Source: Gardnerella piotii
GTDB taxonomy: Bacteria; Actinomycetota; Actinomycetes; Actinomycetales; Bifidobacteriaceae
NCBI RefSeq assembly: GCF_003397585.1
Contig: NZ_QJUV01000001.1
Location: 186,001-250,000, forward strand
Reading direction: 5' to 3'
DNA length: 64,000 bases
Part shown: in pieces, positions 55,059 through 64,000 of the stretch
How the letters are laid out: each line of letters begins with the position of its first letter
Position numbering within the stretch: position 1 is the first letter of the stretch
Translations under genes and position numbers: made by a program
Notes under the pieces: model-generated
The model's input: the letters and a program-made list of their open reading frames with translations, nothing else
What the model was told of the DNA's origin: nothing
Databases searched by the model: none

Positions 55059-55874
55059 ATGACGGATATTACATTGATGACCTCTTGTGCCGCGCCTGCA
55101 AAAGTTTTGCCATCGTTAACGCTTCTTTCGCATCGCGTGCGCGTAGTGCCAATGGAACCTTCTAGCATGCTTAAAATGCCAGAAGATACTATTCTTCTTG
55201 TTGATGCTAGAGAAGACTTATCTTTAGCAAAATCGCTGTGTTCTCTTGTGCGCGCGTCTAATTTAACAATGTCTATTATTCTAATTCTTACAGAGGGCGG
55301 TTTTACAGTTGTAAACCCATCTTGGGGCGTTAACGACGTTATGTTAACAACCGCTTCTCCTGCCGAAGTAGAAGGAAGATTGCGCTTAGCTGCTAAAAAA
55401 GTTGTATCTGCAGATTCTGCTGATGGCTCTACTGTTGCCGATTCTACTAGCGTTGATGTTAACAGCAATGGTCAAATGTGCTCTGGAGACTTAGTTGTAG
55501 ACACGCAAAGCTATACAGTTAGCTTGCACGGAAAGCCTATTGATTTAGCGTATAAAGAATTTGAGCTGCTTAAGTATTTTGTTCAGCATCCTCGTAGAGT
55601 TTTTACGCGTGCGCATTTGCTTCAAGAGGTTTGGGGCTACGATTATTACGGCGGAACGCGAACTGTAGACGTTCATATTCGTAGGCTTCGCGCAAAGTTG
55701 GGCGTTGAATATGAGCATGTTATTGGAACAGTTAGAAACGTTGGATATCGTTTCGACCCATTAGAAGCTCAAGTTGACGAAGTTGAAAATGACGATTACG
55801 CACAAAACGCTAATCGCGCGGATTCTGGCGATTCGCGTGCCGAGGATTCAAGTGTTTCCAACGATTTAGACTAG
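55059..55874 (+). CDS. glnR: GlnR-like orphan winged-helix regulator
   Basis: ATG 55059 (271 aa) is chosen, with GGAGGTG five bases before it. The N-terminal ~110 residues have the outline of a receiver (ILLVDAREDL) but lack the normal acidic pair and the conserved Lys, as in GlnR, which is not phosphorylated. The C-terminal winged helix is of the OmpR type and very like GlnR: LAYKEFELLKYFVQHPRRVFTR, LLQEVWGYDYYGGTRTVDVH, IGTVRNVGYRF (each seen in the sequence). A short acidic tail follows. GlnR controls nitrogen metabolism in actinobacteria; no nitrogen genes lie nearby. No kinase gene accompanies it. Symbol given by similarity only. Confidence 0.8.
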   Translation: MTDITLMTSCAAPAKVLPSLTLLSHRVRVVPMEPSSMLKMPEDTILLVDAREDLSLAKSLCSLVRASNLTMSIILILTEGGFTVVNPSWGVNDVMLTTASPAEVEGRLRLAAKKVVSADSADGSTVADSTSVDVNSNGQMCSGDLVVDTQSYTVSLHGKPIDLAYKEFELLKYFVQHPRRVFTRAHLLQEVWGYDYYGGTRTVDVHIRRLRAKLGVEYEHVIGTVRNVGYRFDPLEAQVDEVENDDYAQNANRADSGDSRAEDSSVSNDLD

Positions 55875-55881
55875 GCTTATA

Positions 55882-56595
55882 TTGGCTACAAATAACACGA
55901 ATAAAATAAATAACACAATAGATAACACAAATAAAATCAATGCGGTAAATGTGATAAATAAAAACAAAATGCGCGAAGAATACAGGATTTTATGCGAAGA
56001 AATCCCAAATCCAAAATGTGCGCTAAATTTTACGAACCCATTTGAGCTTTTAATCGCAACTGTTCTTAGCGCGCAAACAACCGATAAGCGCGTGAATCTT
56101 GTTACAAGTAAGCTTTTTAAGGAATACCCAACGTCAGTCGATTTAGCAAAAGCGCAAATATACAACGTACAAGAAATAATTCATTCGCTTGGCTTTTATA
56201 GAGTAAAATCGCAACATATTATTGAGCTTTCGCAAAAACTTGTTAAAGATTTTAATGGCATTGTTCCAAATAATATGGCCGATCTTACAAAGCTACCAGG
56301 AGTAGGAAGAAAAACAGCAAATGTTGTTTTAGGAAACGCTTTTAAGATTCCAGGATTTCCAGTAGATACGCATGTTATGCGCGTTACGTCAAGACTTGGC
56401 TGGGTGAGTGACTCTAGCGCTAAGGCTAAAGATGCAGCGAAAATCGAGAGAGAAGTCACAGCTTGTTTTGCGCCAGAAGAATGGACGAATCTTTCGCATC
56501 GTCTTATTTTGCACGGAAGAATGTTTTGCACTGCTAGAAACCCCCGCTGCGGCGATTGCCCGCTTAGGTTTTTGTGCCCTTCTGTTAGATTGTAG
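55882..56595 (+). CDS. nth: endonuclease III
   Basis: This DNA glycosylase/AP lyase removes oxidised pyrimidines. Seen: ILSAQTTD-type LLIATVLSAQTTDKRVN, the helix-hairpin-helix LPGVGRKTANVV with the catalytic Lys, FPVDTHVMRV with the catalytic Asp, and the 4Fe-4S cluster cysteines in CTARNPRCGDCPLRFLC (spacing 6-2-5). The start is uncertain. TTG 55882 gives 237 aa with a 29-residue Asn-rich N-terminus encoded by AATAACACAAATAAAAT-like repeats; ATG 55969 (MREEYRIL) gives 208 aa, closer to the family. It follows the regulator gene by seven bases. Confidence 0.93.
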   Translation: MATNNTNKINNTIDNTNKINAVNVINKNKMREEYRILCEEIPNPKCALNFTNPFELLIATVLSAQTTDKRVNLVTSKLFKEYPTSVDLAKAQIYNVQEIIHSLGFYRVKSQHIIELSQKLVKDFNGIVPNNMADLTKLPGVGRKTANVVLGNAFKIPGFPVDTHVMRVTSRLGWVSDSSAKAKDAAKIEREVTACFAPEEWTNLSHRLILHGRMFCTARNPRCGDCPLRFLCPSVRL

Positions 56596-56728
56596 CAAGT
56601 CAATTTTCGCAAGATTACAAGATTAATGGCATCTAGGAAATTCTTTTAGAATATTTTTAGGATATTTTTAGACTATTTTGTGAATAAATTCGGCAATCAA
56701 ATTCAAACGGTGATATAAACTTTTAATC

Positions 56729-58312
56729 ATGCCTGAATTTGAAAGATACTCATCTGCTTCGCATGTGCGTAGTGCAAGATATGCGCATAGAACTAGACGA
56801 AGCGCTAAACCATGGGTTGTATTTATTGTTTTAATCGGCATTCTATCTGCAATAATTTGGGGCGGATGGCGGTTTATAGATGGAAGATCTTTAATACCTA
56901 CAAACATCTTTCCAGCGCCAAGTTCAACTTTAACAATAGGATTACGCACGGCTCCAGCTTCGCTAGATATTAGAACAGACGATAGCGATTCCTTACAACA
57001 GGCACTTTTGGAGAACGTTTACGAAACACTTGTAAAACGAGACGAAAACAATGTTTTACACCCAGGGCTTGCGCAATCTTGGAGCGTTTCGAACGATGGA
57101 TTGAATTATAAATTTAGGCTCCGCAGCGGAATTAAGTTTGCTAACGGAGACCAAATGAACTCAAGCTCTGTTCTTAAATCGCTTCAGCAAGGCATTACAA
57201 AGAATTATCCTGGCTACGAAAAGCTAACAAACATAACAAGCGTTTCTAATTCTGGGCCTAACGTTCTAGATATAACTCTTAAAACTCCAGACCCACTTTT
57301 GCCAAGGCGATTAGCTGGAAGAGCTGGAATTGTTTACAACACAAACATTTTTGTTAACTACGCTTCCGATGCTATTGGAACGGGCCCGTTTACAGTAAAG
57401 GGATATAACAAGGGTGGGGATCTCGTTCTTGTTAGAAACAACAATTATTGGGCAGGGCAAGCTGGATGCCAAAGCATAACTCTTAAGTATTTTAACGATG
57501 ACACGTCTTTAGCAAACGCTGTTAAAGATGGCAGCGTGCAAATGGCAATTCCACTAGACGGAAATGAAAACAAGCGAATGGCTGCAATGCCAAACACTAA
57601 GTTGGTAAAGGGAAAAAGCACAAGATTAAGAATGTTTGCTTTTAACACGGGAATGTCATCTATGTTCTGCGATCAGCAAATTCGTAGAGCTGCAAGACAC
57701 GTGATTGAGCCAAATGTTATTCTTGCTTCCGATCCTTTTGGAGGCCAGCTTGTTGGCGGTCCAATCGACCCTATGTCTCCAGGATATGAAGATTTTAGTA
57801 ACACGTATCCTCACGACGTTCAAAAAGCTTACGGTATGTACCACTACTTTGTTGCAGGATATTTGCGCGGAATCACAATGCTTGTTCCGACTGGGATGGC
57901 TAGTGTTTGCGATCAAATGGCAAAAAACTTAAGCTATGCAGGTGGATTCCCAGTAAAACTAGAAGAATTAGACCAAAGTGTAATCGATCAACGAATACGC
58001 GAAGGCAAATACGACTTAGCTCTTACTTGGACTAATCACACTTTGGATTCTGGAATGTATGCAGACACTAAGTCTAACTATTTGTTCCAAGATCACGCTT
58101 CGCAAAAGTATTTTGCAGACGCAATGAAGTCTACAAGTCCGCAAGAGTACGAAGAAAACATTAAAAAGTACGCTAAAGAATTGTGCGATTACGCGGTTTC
58201 GGGATGGTTGTACGCAAGGAATAGCGTTGTTGTTGCAAAGTCAAATGTGAGTGGATACCCTACTAACATGACTGATCAGCTGCTTCCTTTGCATGATGTG
58301 ACTGTTAAATAG
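56729..58312 (+). CDS. family 5 solute-binding protein (peptide/nickel ABC type)
   Basis: A basic N-terminus (RYAHRTRRSAKPW) is followed by a membrane helix (VVFIVLIGILSAIIWGGW) with no lipobox, so the protein is probably held by this helix. The body matches SBP_bac_5: APASLDIR, ENVYETLVKRDENNVLHPGLAQSWSVS, YKFRLRSGIKFANGD, the substrate pocket GPFTVKGY, and so on. 527 aa is normal. No permease or ATPase genes accompany it; it may serve a transporter encoded elsewhere. ATG 56729 lacks a clear ribosome site. Confidence 0.9.
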   Translation: MPEFERYSSASHVRSARYAHRTRRSAKPWVVFIVLIGILSAIIWGGWRFIDGRSLIPTNIFPAPSSTLTIGLRTAPASLDIRTDDSDSLQQALLENVYETLVKRDENNVLHPGLAQSWSVSNDGLNYKFRLRSGIKFANGDQMNSSSVLKSLQQGITKNYPGYEKLTNITSVSNSGPNVLDITLKTPDPLLPRRLAGRAGIVYNTNIFVNYASDAIGTGPFTVKGYNKGGDLVLVRNNNYWAGQAGCQSITLKYFNDDTSLANAVKDGSVQMAIPLDGNENKRMAAMPNTKLVKGKSTRLRMFAFNTGMSSMFCDQQIRRAARHVIEPNVILASDPFGGQLVGGPIDPMSPGYEDFSNTYPHDVQKAYGMYHYFVAGYLRGITMLVPTGMASVCDQMAKNLSYAGGFPVKLEELDQSVIDQRIREGKYDLALTWTNHTLDSGMYADTKSNYLFQDHASQKYFADAMKSTSPQEYEENIKKYAKELCDYAVSGWLYARNSVVVAKSNVSGYPTNMTDQLLPLHDVTVK

Positions 58313-58381
58313 TGCTGGCTTAGTGAGTTCTTAGTGCTCTGTTATAGTGCGATGTCTCAGTGAGTTTCTAATATTCAGTTC

Positions 58382-61144
58382 ATGAGTGAACAGGATAACA
58401 CAGTAAAACACGCACATTTAACACCATTGCCTAATAAGGTTGGTGTTGATGGTCTTGAAGACAAATGGCGTAGCAATTGGGACGAAGCTGAGACTTACGC
58501 GTTCCACAATTCTCGCGACCGTAAGGCCGTATATTCAATCGATACACCGCCTCCAACAGTTAGTGGCCACTTGCACGTTGGTCACGTATTTTCTTACACG
58601 CATACGGATGTTATCGCGCGATATAAGCGCATGCAAGGCTTTGATGTGTTCTACCCAATGGGTTGGGACGATAACGGCTTGCCAACAGAGCGCCGCGTGC
58701 AAAACTATTACGGCGTGCGCGTGGATACTTCGCTTAAGTATGACCCTGATTTTAAGCCGCCATTTGAAGGCACAGAAGGCAAGAAGATTGAGGCAAAAGA
58801 CCAGGTTCCTGTAAGCAGGCAGAACTTTATTGAGCTTTGCGAGCGCCTAACTTCCCAAGATGAGAAGCTTTTTGAAGCTTTGTGGCGCAGACTTGGTCTT
58901 TCTGTTGATTGGTCGCAAACCTACCACACTATTGGCGAGCAGCCTCGCCGAGTTGCGCAAAAAGCATTCTTGCGCAATCTTGCTCGCGGAGAAGCTTATC
59001 AAAAGGATGCTCCTGGCTTATGGGATGTAACTTTCCAAACTGCAGTTGCCCAGGCAGAGCTTGAAGCGCGCGAATATCCTGGCTTCTATCATAAGATTGC
59101 TTTCCGCTTTGAAGATGGTACGCCAATTTATATTGAAACTACGCGCCCAGAATTGCTTGCTGCTTGCACATCTTTGATTGCGCACCCAGACGATGAGCGT
59201 TACAAGAAGTACTTTGGTAAAGAAGTTTACTCGCCGCTGTTTAAGGTGAAGGTTCCGATTTTGGCGCATCCTGCAGCTCAAATGGACAAGGGTGCTGGCA
59301 TTGCAATGTGCTGCACTTTTGGCGACGTAACAGACGTTGAGTGGTGGCGCGACTTGAGTTTGCCAACTCGACCAATTATTCAGCGAAACGGCCGCATTGT
59401 TATGACCACTCCTGATTGGATTACGGATGAGTCTGGCCGCGAAATGTTTGAGAAAATTGCTGGCAAAACCACGTTCTCTGCTCGCAAGGAAGTTGTTGAA
59501 GCTTTGCAAGCAGCTGGAGATATGGAAGGCGATCCAAAGCCAACAAAGCGTATGACGAATTTCTACGAAAAGGGCGATAAGCCTTTGGAAATCGTCACTT
59601 CTCGCCAGTGGTATTTAAAGAACGGCGGTACGGACGAAAAGTTGAACGCTGAGCTTATTGAGCGCGGCAAGGAGCTTAACTTCCACCCAGACTTTATGCG
59701 CGTGCGCTACGAGAATTGGGTTCATGGCTTGAATGGCGACTGGCTTATTTCTCGCCAACGCTTCTTTGGTGTGCCATTCCCACTTTGGTACCCAGTAAAC
59801 GAAAATGGGGAAGTGGATTACGAGCATCCTTTGACTCCTAGCGAAGATCGTTTGCCAATCGACCCAACTATTGACGTTCCGCAAGGATTCGACGAATCTC
59901 AGAGAGATCAGCCAAACGGCTTTACTGCTGAGCAAGACATTATGGATACTTGGGCTACATCTTCCTTAACTCCACAAATTGTGACTCGCTGGGAAGAGCC
60001 AGGTGAGGAAAATCAAGCTTTGTTTAAGGCTACTTTCCCAATGGATTTGCGTCCACAAGGCCAGGATATTATTCGTACTTGGCTGTTTAGTACGGTTGAT
60101 CGTGCACATCTTGAAAACGGCTGCTTGCCTTGGAAGCATGCTGCGCTTTCTGGCTGGATTCTAGACCCAGACCACAAGAAGATGTCTAAATCTAAGGGCA
60201 ACGTGGTTGTGCCAAATAAGCCAATCGAAGAGTTTGGTGCGGATGCTGTGCGTTACTGGGCAACTTCTGCAAAGCTTGGCTTGGATGCAACTTACGACGA
60301 AGGCCAAATGAAGATTGGCCGCCGCCTTGCGATTAAGCTTTTGAATGCTACAAAGTTTGCGCTCGCAATCGGCCGCGAAGATGAGGAACATCAGGTTCTT
60401 GAGTCTGCCAGCGCGGATTGGGATTTTGCAAACGTTACAGAAGTTTTGGATCGTTCCGTTATGGCAAAGCTTGCATCCGTTATTCGTACCGCAACTGATG
60501 CGCTTGAATCTTACGAGCATTCCAAGGCTTTGGAAGCAATCGAAACCTTCTTCTGGGAGTTCTGTGACGATTACATTGAGCTTGCAAAGAATCGTGCTTA
60601 CGGTACTGCAGAATCTACTGGACGTACTCCAAGTGAAGCTGCTGTAAAGTCTGCTCGTACAACTCTTGGCCTTGCACTCGACGCTTTGGCTCGCCTGCTT
60701 GCTCCTTACTTGCCTTACGCTACGGAAGAAGTGTGGAGTTGGATGCACGACGGCGAAGGTTCTGTGCATCGCGCAAGCTGGCCATGCGCTAAGGCTTATG
60801 AGGCTGCTGCAAACGGAGTTTCTGCAGACACTTTGGCTTACGCGGGCGAGGCTTTGGCTACTTTGCGAAAGATTAAGTCTGAAGCAAAGGTTTCTATGAA
60901 GACTCCTATTTTGCAAGTGACTTTGAACGTTGCAGAAAATGCTTACAAGGCTGTTGAGGAGACTTTGGATGACGTTGCGGAAGCGGGACGCGTTACTGGA
61001 GAAGTAAAGCTTAACGCTGTTAAGGCTGCGGATGCTGGAGATTCTTCTGATTCTGAATCTGAATCTGCGGAATCTGATGCAGCTAACGTAAACGTTTCTG
61101 TTGCTCAAAGCGAACTCGGCGAAGCTCCTGCAAAAAAGAAGTAG
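58382..61144 (+). CDS. valS: valyl-tRNA synthetase
   Basis: It charges tRNA-Val. The class I signature is at about residue 60 (PTVSGHLHVGHVF, HIGH type) and KMSKSKGN at about residue 600. The editing domain lies between (ETTRPELLAACTSLIAHP). The C-terminal anticodon-binding domain is followed by a Ser/Glu/Asp-rich stretch and a short basic end; the long coiled-coil arm of many ValS is reduced. 920 aa. ATG 58382 has no ribosome site in front, a feature shared with argS. No T-box leader was seen in the 69-base gap upstream. Confidence 0.97.
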   Translation: MSEQDNTVKHAHLTPLPNKVGVDGLEDKWRSNWDEAETYAFHNSRDRKAVYSIDTPPPTVSGHLHVGHVFSYTHTDVIARYKRMQGFDVFYPMGWDDNGLPTERRVQNYYGVRVDTSLKYDPDFKPPFEGTEGKKIEAKDQVPVSRQNFIELCERLTSQDEKLFEALWRRLGLSVDWSQTYHTIGEQPRRVAQKAFLRNLARGEAYQKDAPGLWDVTFQTAVAQAELEAREYPGFYHKIAFRFEDGTPIYIETTRPELLAACTSLIAHPDDERYKKYFGKEVYSPLFKVKVPILAHPAAQMDKGAGIAMCCTFGDVTDVEWWRDLSLPTRPIIQRNGRIVMTTPDWITDESGREMFEKIAGKTTFSARKEVVEALQAAGDMEGDPKPTKRMTNFYEKGDKPLEIVTSRQWYLKNGGTDEKLNAELIERGKELNFHPDFMRVRYENWVHGLNGDWLISRQRFFGVPFPLWYPVNENGEVDYEHPLTPSEDRLPIDPTIDVPQGFDESQRDQPNGFTAEQDIMDTWATSSLTPQIVTRWEEPGEENQALFKATFPMDLRPQGQDIIRTWLFSTVDRAHLENGCLPWKHAALSGWILDPDHKKMSKSKGNVVVPNKPIEEFGADAVRYWATSAKLGLDATYDEGQMKIGRRLAIKLLNATKFALAIGREDEEHQVLESASADWDFANVTEVLDRSVMAKLASVIRTATDALESYEHSKALEAIETFFWEFCDDYIELAKNRAYGTAESTGRTPSEAAVKSARTTLGLALDALARLLAPYLPYATEEVWSWMHDGEGSVHRASWPCAKAYEAAANGVSADTLAYAGEALATLRKIKSEAKVSMKTPILQVTLNVAENAYKAVEETLDDVAEAGRVTGEVKLNAVKAADAGDSSDSESESAESDAANVNVSVAQSELGEAPAKKK

Positions 61145-61240
61145 TTTGCAAATAATTAAAAATGATTAGTCGCAAATGATTAATCGCAAGTAACTAAAGT
61201 AGCTAATCGTAAGCTGCTTCGCGATTAATTGCAAAACAAA

Positions 61241-61276
61241 AGCGCTGTAAGTCAATCTTCGACTTCAGCGCTTTTT
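61241..61276. terminator. terminator shared by valS and the antitoxin gene
   Basis: AGCGCTGTAAGTC/GACTTCAGCGCT arms with a seven-base loop, TTTTTGTG on the plus side and TTTTGTTTTG on the minus side. Confidence 0.85.
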
Positions 61277-61303
61277 GTGTATTTAATAACTAAGCATCGT
61301 CAC

Positions 61304-61543
61304 TTATTTCTTTTCCAAGTCAAGGCGCTTCACCACGTCGTCGAGTGGAGATGTTTCTAATTCTCCACGTTTATATGCTTCAATATCTGCCATTAGTCCA
61401 TATTCATGTTCAAGTTCATCGATTTGAGCTTCTAGCGCTTGATTCATGTAAAATGAACGAGTGCGGTGAGTGGTTTTAGCGAGCTGATCATAACGATCTA
61501 AAACGTTAGACGGTACTCTTAATCCTGTAATTGTTGCAGCCAT
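61304..61543 (-). CDS. lone ribbon-helix-helix antitoxin-like protein
   Basis: ATG 61543 (79 aa) is chosen, with GGAG nine bases before it; the frame is open further upstream without a ribosome site. The N-terminal GLRVPSNVLDRYDQLAKTTHRTRSFYMNQAL is a ribbon-helix-helix DNA-binding domain of the CopG/RelB kind. The acidic C-terminal half (LETSPLDDVVKRLDLEKK) is the toxin-binding type. In two-gene modules the toxin gene follows, but here only the terminator comes next, so it is either an orphan antitoxin or a stand-alone repressor. Confidence 0.8.
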   Translation of the reverse strand: MAATITGLRVPSNVLDRYDQLAKTTHRTRSFYMNQALEAQIDELEHEYGLMADIEAYKRGELETSPLDDVVKRLDLEKK

Positions 61544-61655
61544 TTCTAATCTCCATTGTAAAACATGTAAAACATATATTACCTTATATGCAGAATAACG
61601 CAATCCAATACGTTATAATCGCGAAGCATCGCGCGGTAACGCTAGACTGTAAACC

Positions 61656-63452
61656 ATGAATCCAGAAAGCTTAAGTGAATTAATTGAAAAAATTGCTAAA
61701 GATTTAGTAGCAAGCGGTAAAGCTGGCAATCTAACAGAAGATTTGATTCCTGCTGCCGAAAAACTTGCAGTTATGCGACCAAAAGATCGCGCACACGGCG
61801 ATTGGGCTACGAACGTTGCTATGCAGCTCGCTAAAAAAGCTGGTATGAAGCCTCACGATTTAGCTGAACTTTTTGCCGAGCGTTTGCAAGATGCGGAAGG
61901 TATTGCGCGCGTAGAAGTGGCAGGCCCTGGCTTTATTAACATAACGCTTGATTCTGCGTCTGCCGCGGCTGTTGTTGACGAAGTCTTAAATCAGGGTGCT
62001 GATTTTGGCAAGAATACGCATTTGAGTGGCAAAACTTTGAATCTTGAGTTTGTTTCCGCAAACCCAACTGGTCCAATCCATATTGGTGGAACTCGCTGGG
62101 CTGCAGTTGGCGATTCTATGGCTCGACTCTTGGAAGCGAACGGCGCAAAAGTTGTGCGCGAATACTACTTCAACGATCACGGTGAGCAAATCAACCGTTT
62201 TGCTAAGTCTTTAGTTGCTGCAGCTCATGGCGAAGAAACGCCTGCAGACGGCTACAAAGGCGCGTATATTAACGAAATCGCGGACGCTGTTATAAAAGAA
62301 GCGCAAGCAGACGGCGTTGATATTCTTTCTTTGCCTAGAGTCGATCTTGGAAAAGATGAAGAAGGCTTGCCACTTGGCGAAGGTGATTCCGAGCAGCGAG
62401 AAGAGTTCCGCAAGCGCGCAGTTCCAATGATGTTTGCGGAAATTCGCAAGTCAATGCGCGATTTTCGTGTTGGTTTTGACGTGTGGTTCCATGAAAACAG
62501 CCTGTACGAGGACGGCGAAGTTGAGCGCGCTATTGCAGACTTGCGTGAGCGTGGAGATATTTTTGAAAAAGACGGCGCAACTTGGTTTGAATCCACCAAG
62601 CATGGCGACGATAAGGATCGCGTAATTATTAAGTCCGACGGCAATTACGCCTACTTTGCTGCAGATATTGCGTATTATCGCAATAAACGTCACCGCGAAC
62701 AGAATCCTGCAGACGTAGCAATCTACATGCTTGGCGCGGATCATCATGGCTACATTGGCAGAATGATGGCAATGTGCGCGGCTTTTGGAGATAAGCCAGG
62801 CGAAAACATGCAGATTCTTATTGGTCAGATGGTAAACGTTATGAAGGACGGCAAGCCAGTGCGCATGAGCAAGCGCGCTGGAAACGTTATTACGATTGAC
62901 GATTTAGTTGATGCAATTGGCGTTGATGCTTCTCGCTACTCGCTTGCGCGCACCGACTACAACACAAGCGTTGATATTGATTTGGATTTGCTTGCTTCTC
63001 ACAGCAACGATAATCCTGTGTACTACGTGCAATACGCTCACGCACGCAGCTGCAATGTGGCTCGTAACGCTGCAGATGCTGGAATTAGTGCAGATGGAGC
63101 CGATTTAAGCTTGCTTAATACCGAGGCAGATGGAGAAGTGTTGGCTGCTTTGGCGCAATGGCCTGCAGCTCTTGCACAAGCTGGCGATTTGCGCGCTCCG
63201 CACAGAGTTGCGCATTATCTTGAGGATTTGGCTGCAAGCTACCACAAGTGGTACAACCTTGAGCGCGTAGTGCCAATGGAGTTGAGCGACCCAGAAAATC
63301 GCTTGCCAGAAGCAGAGCGCGAGGCTATTCGCATTGCAAAGTGCCCAGAGCCAGCGCGCGCGGCAGCTCGACTTAAGCTTAACGCTGCTGTGCGCACGGT
63401 AATCGCCTCTGGCCTTGATTTGCTTGGAGTTTCTGCTCCAGAAAAGATGTAG
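61656..63452 (+). CDS. argS: arginyl-tRNA synthetase
   Basis: It charges tRNA-Arg. The HIGH-type motif ANPTGPIHIGG is near residue 137, the KMSK-type loop VRMSKRAGNVITIDD near residue 410, and the C-terminal DALR anticodon-binding domain is present (YVQYAHARSCNVARN...). The N-terminal Add1 domain is present. 598 aa is normal for actinobacteria. A TATAAT at 61614-61619 lies 36 bases before the ATG, which has no ribosome site, so the message has a very short leader. Confidence 0.97.
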   Translation: MNPESLSELIEKIAKDLVASGKAGNLTEDLIPAAEKLAVMRPKDRAHGDWATNVAMQLAKKAGMKPHDLAELFAERLQDAEGIARVEVAGPGFINITLDSASAAAVVDEVLNQGADFGKNTHLSGKTLNLEFVSANPTGPIHIGGTRWAAVGDSMARLLEANGAKVVREYYFNDHGEQINRFAKSLVAAAHGEETPADGYKGAYINEIADAVIKEAQADGVDILSLPRVDLGKDEEGLPLGEGDSEQREEFRKRAVPMMFAEIRKSMRDFRVGFDVWFHENSLYEDGEVERAIADLRERGDIFEKDGATWFESTKHGDDKDRVIIKSDGNYAYFAADIAYYRNKRHREQNPADVAIYMLGADHHGYIGRMMAMCAAFGDKPGENMQILIGQMVNVMKDGKPVRMSKRAGNVITIDDLVDAIGVDASRYSLARTDYNTSVDIDLDLLASHSNDNPVYYVQYAHARSCNVARNAADAGISADGADLSLLNTEADGEVLAALAQWPAALAQAGDLRAPHRVAHYLEDLAASYHKWYNLERVVPMELSDPENRLPEAEREAIRIAKCPEPARAAARLKLNAAVRTVIASGLDLLGVSAPEKM

Positions 63453-63484
63453 TTTTACTATTATTGCGCATTTACGCTTTATTT

Positions 63485-63520
63485 AGGACGTTAGTTTTTA
63501 TGCTAGCGTCCTTTTATTTT
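63485..63520 (+). terminator. argS terminator
   Basis: AGGACGTTAG and CTAGCGTCCT arms with an eight-base loop and TTTTATTTTT, 33 bases after the stop. Confidence 0.85.
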
Positions 63521-63673
63521 TAATTAGGAGACACGCGCGGATTATAACTTTTTCCGATTAAGTACATGCGATTTATTAATATACCCCCTAATATTATTTT
63601 TCGGTTTCAGTTTTGTTATTAAATGCGTTAAATAATATGCTTAAACAATTTTTCACCATATAGGAGGTGTAGC

Positions 63674-64000
63674 ATGAGCGTCACAACACAAAGTGTCAGC
63701 ACAGACAGTGCCCCGAAAAAAAGGAACTTGACAATTATTGAGTCCGCATACGTGGCGGTCATGTTGTTTGGCATGTTCTTTGGCGCTGGAAACCTTATTT
63801 TCCCAGTATTTCTTGGTGCTAACGCAGGAAACAATTCTGCTCCTGCAACAATCGGCTTTATTGTTACTGGCGTTGGTTTGCCATTGTTAGGCGTTACAGC
63901 TCTTGCAATGAGCCGCGCAAATGGCCTTTTTGAGCTTTCAAGCAAAGCTAGCAAAAAATACGGCATGTTCTTTACGTGCGTTCTTTATTTAACAATCGGC
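63674..64000 (+). CDS. brnQ: branched-chain amino acid carrier (BrnQ family), truncated by window end
   Basis: Only the first 109 codons are in the window. ATG 63674 follows a strong AGGAGGTG (63662-63669). After a polar N-terminus, two membrane helices are seen: YVAVMLFGMFFGAGNLIFPV, which is the BrnQ/LivJ family's first-helix signature (FGAGNLIFP), and IGFIVTGVGLPLLGVTALA. Such carriers import Leu, Ile and Val with Na+ or H+. The 221-base gap upstream has the argS terminator and an AT-rich leader (63541-63660) without a riboswitch I recognise. Confidence 0.9.
   Translation, partial: MSVTTQSVSTDSAPKKRNLTIIESAYVAVMLFGMFFGAGNLIFPVFLGANAGNNSAPATIGFIVTGVGLPLLGVTALAMSRANGLFELSSKASKKYGMFFTCVLYLTIG

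Noticed and set aside
60161-61108. 315-aa open frame on the minus strand
   Set aside because: Antisense to valS; composition rich in Ser, Arg and Cys, no motif.
63521-63660. Riboswitch or T-box before brnQ
   Set aside because: No conserved T-box core or known aptamer pattern could be seen.

Overview
The window looks like chromosomal DNA of a low-GC member of the Bifidobacteriaceae, most likely Gardnerella. This is an inference from moderate GC content, actinobacterial gene sets (OpcA next to Zwf, class Ib nrdHIEF with paired NrdR boxes, a GlnR-like orphan regulator) and LPxTG-type surface proteins ending in a characteristic LPVTG tail. No 16S gene or other species marker is present.

Layout. 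39-8176: polyphosphate kinase, a 500-bp non-coding block made almost entirely of nested palindromes, an FKBP-type lipoprotein, and three co-oriented genes for a membrane protein, a lipoprotein and a YbbN-like thioredoxin/TPR protein. 8274-8347: initiator tRNA-Met. 8717-15686: complete F1Fo ATP synthase operon atpBEFHAGDC. 15985-24094: an accessory segment with two large cell-wall-anchored proteins (one with GA-like three-helix repeats, one with leucine-rich repeats). They share an almost identical 3' end and terminator, and the relic of a third copy lies between them, together with a DUF4143 ATPase, a VbhA/Fic toxin-antitoxin pair, poly-G tracts and several arrays of short repeats.

24095-33674: apbE, a Fur-like site, an FTR1-type iron permease, a P19/Tp34-type lipoprotein, a DUF2318 membrane protein, two MacB-like permeases with an ABC ATPase, and an FMN-binding lipoprotein. 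Together they read as a high-affinity iron uptake locus with an extracytoplasmic flavin redox arm. 33687-40513: an accessory island with small unknown proteins and two paralogous LuxR-type two-component systems. These converge on a HigBA-like toxin-antitoxin pair flanked on both sides by a 47-bp palindromic repeat.

40789-50507: metabolic core, with nrdHIEF (minus strand) under two NrdR boxes, then gnd facing pgl-opcA-zwf, the oxidative pentose-phosphate branch. 50555-63452: an OatA-like acyltransferase, inorganic pyrophosphatase, a membrane protein, a GlnR-like regulator, endonuclease III, a peptide-type solute-binding protein, ValS, a lone ribbon-helix-helix antitoxin and ArgS. The window ends inside a brnQ-type branched-chain amino acid carrier.

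The most noteworthy signals are the palindrome block after ppk, the recombining surface-protein cassette with poly-G promoter tracts, the alternating-orientation repeat arrays (about 51-bp period) around 19.3 kb and 23.9 kb, and the iron/flavin locus. All functional calls come from reading motifs in the sequence; no database search was possible.
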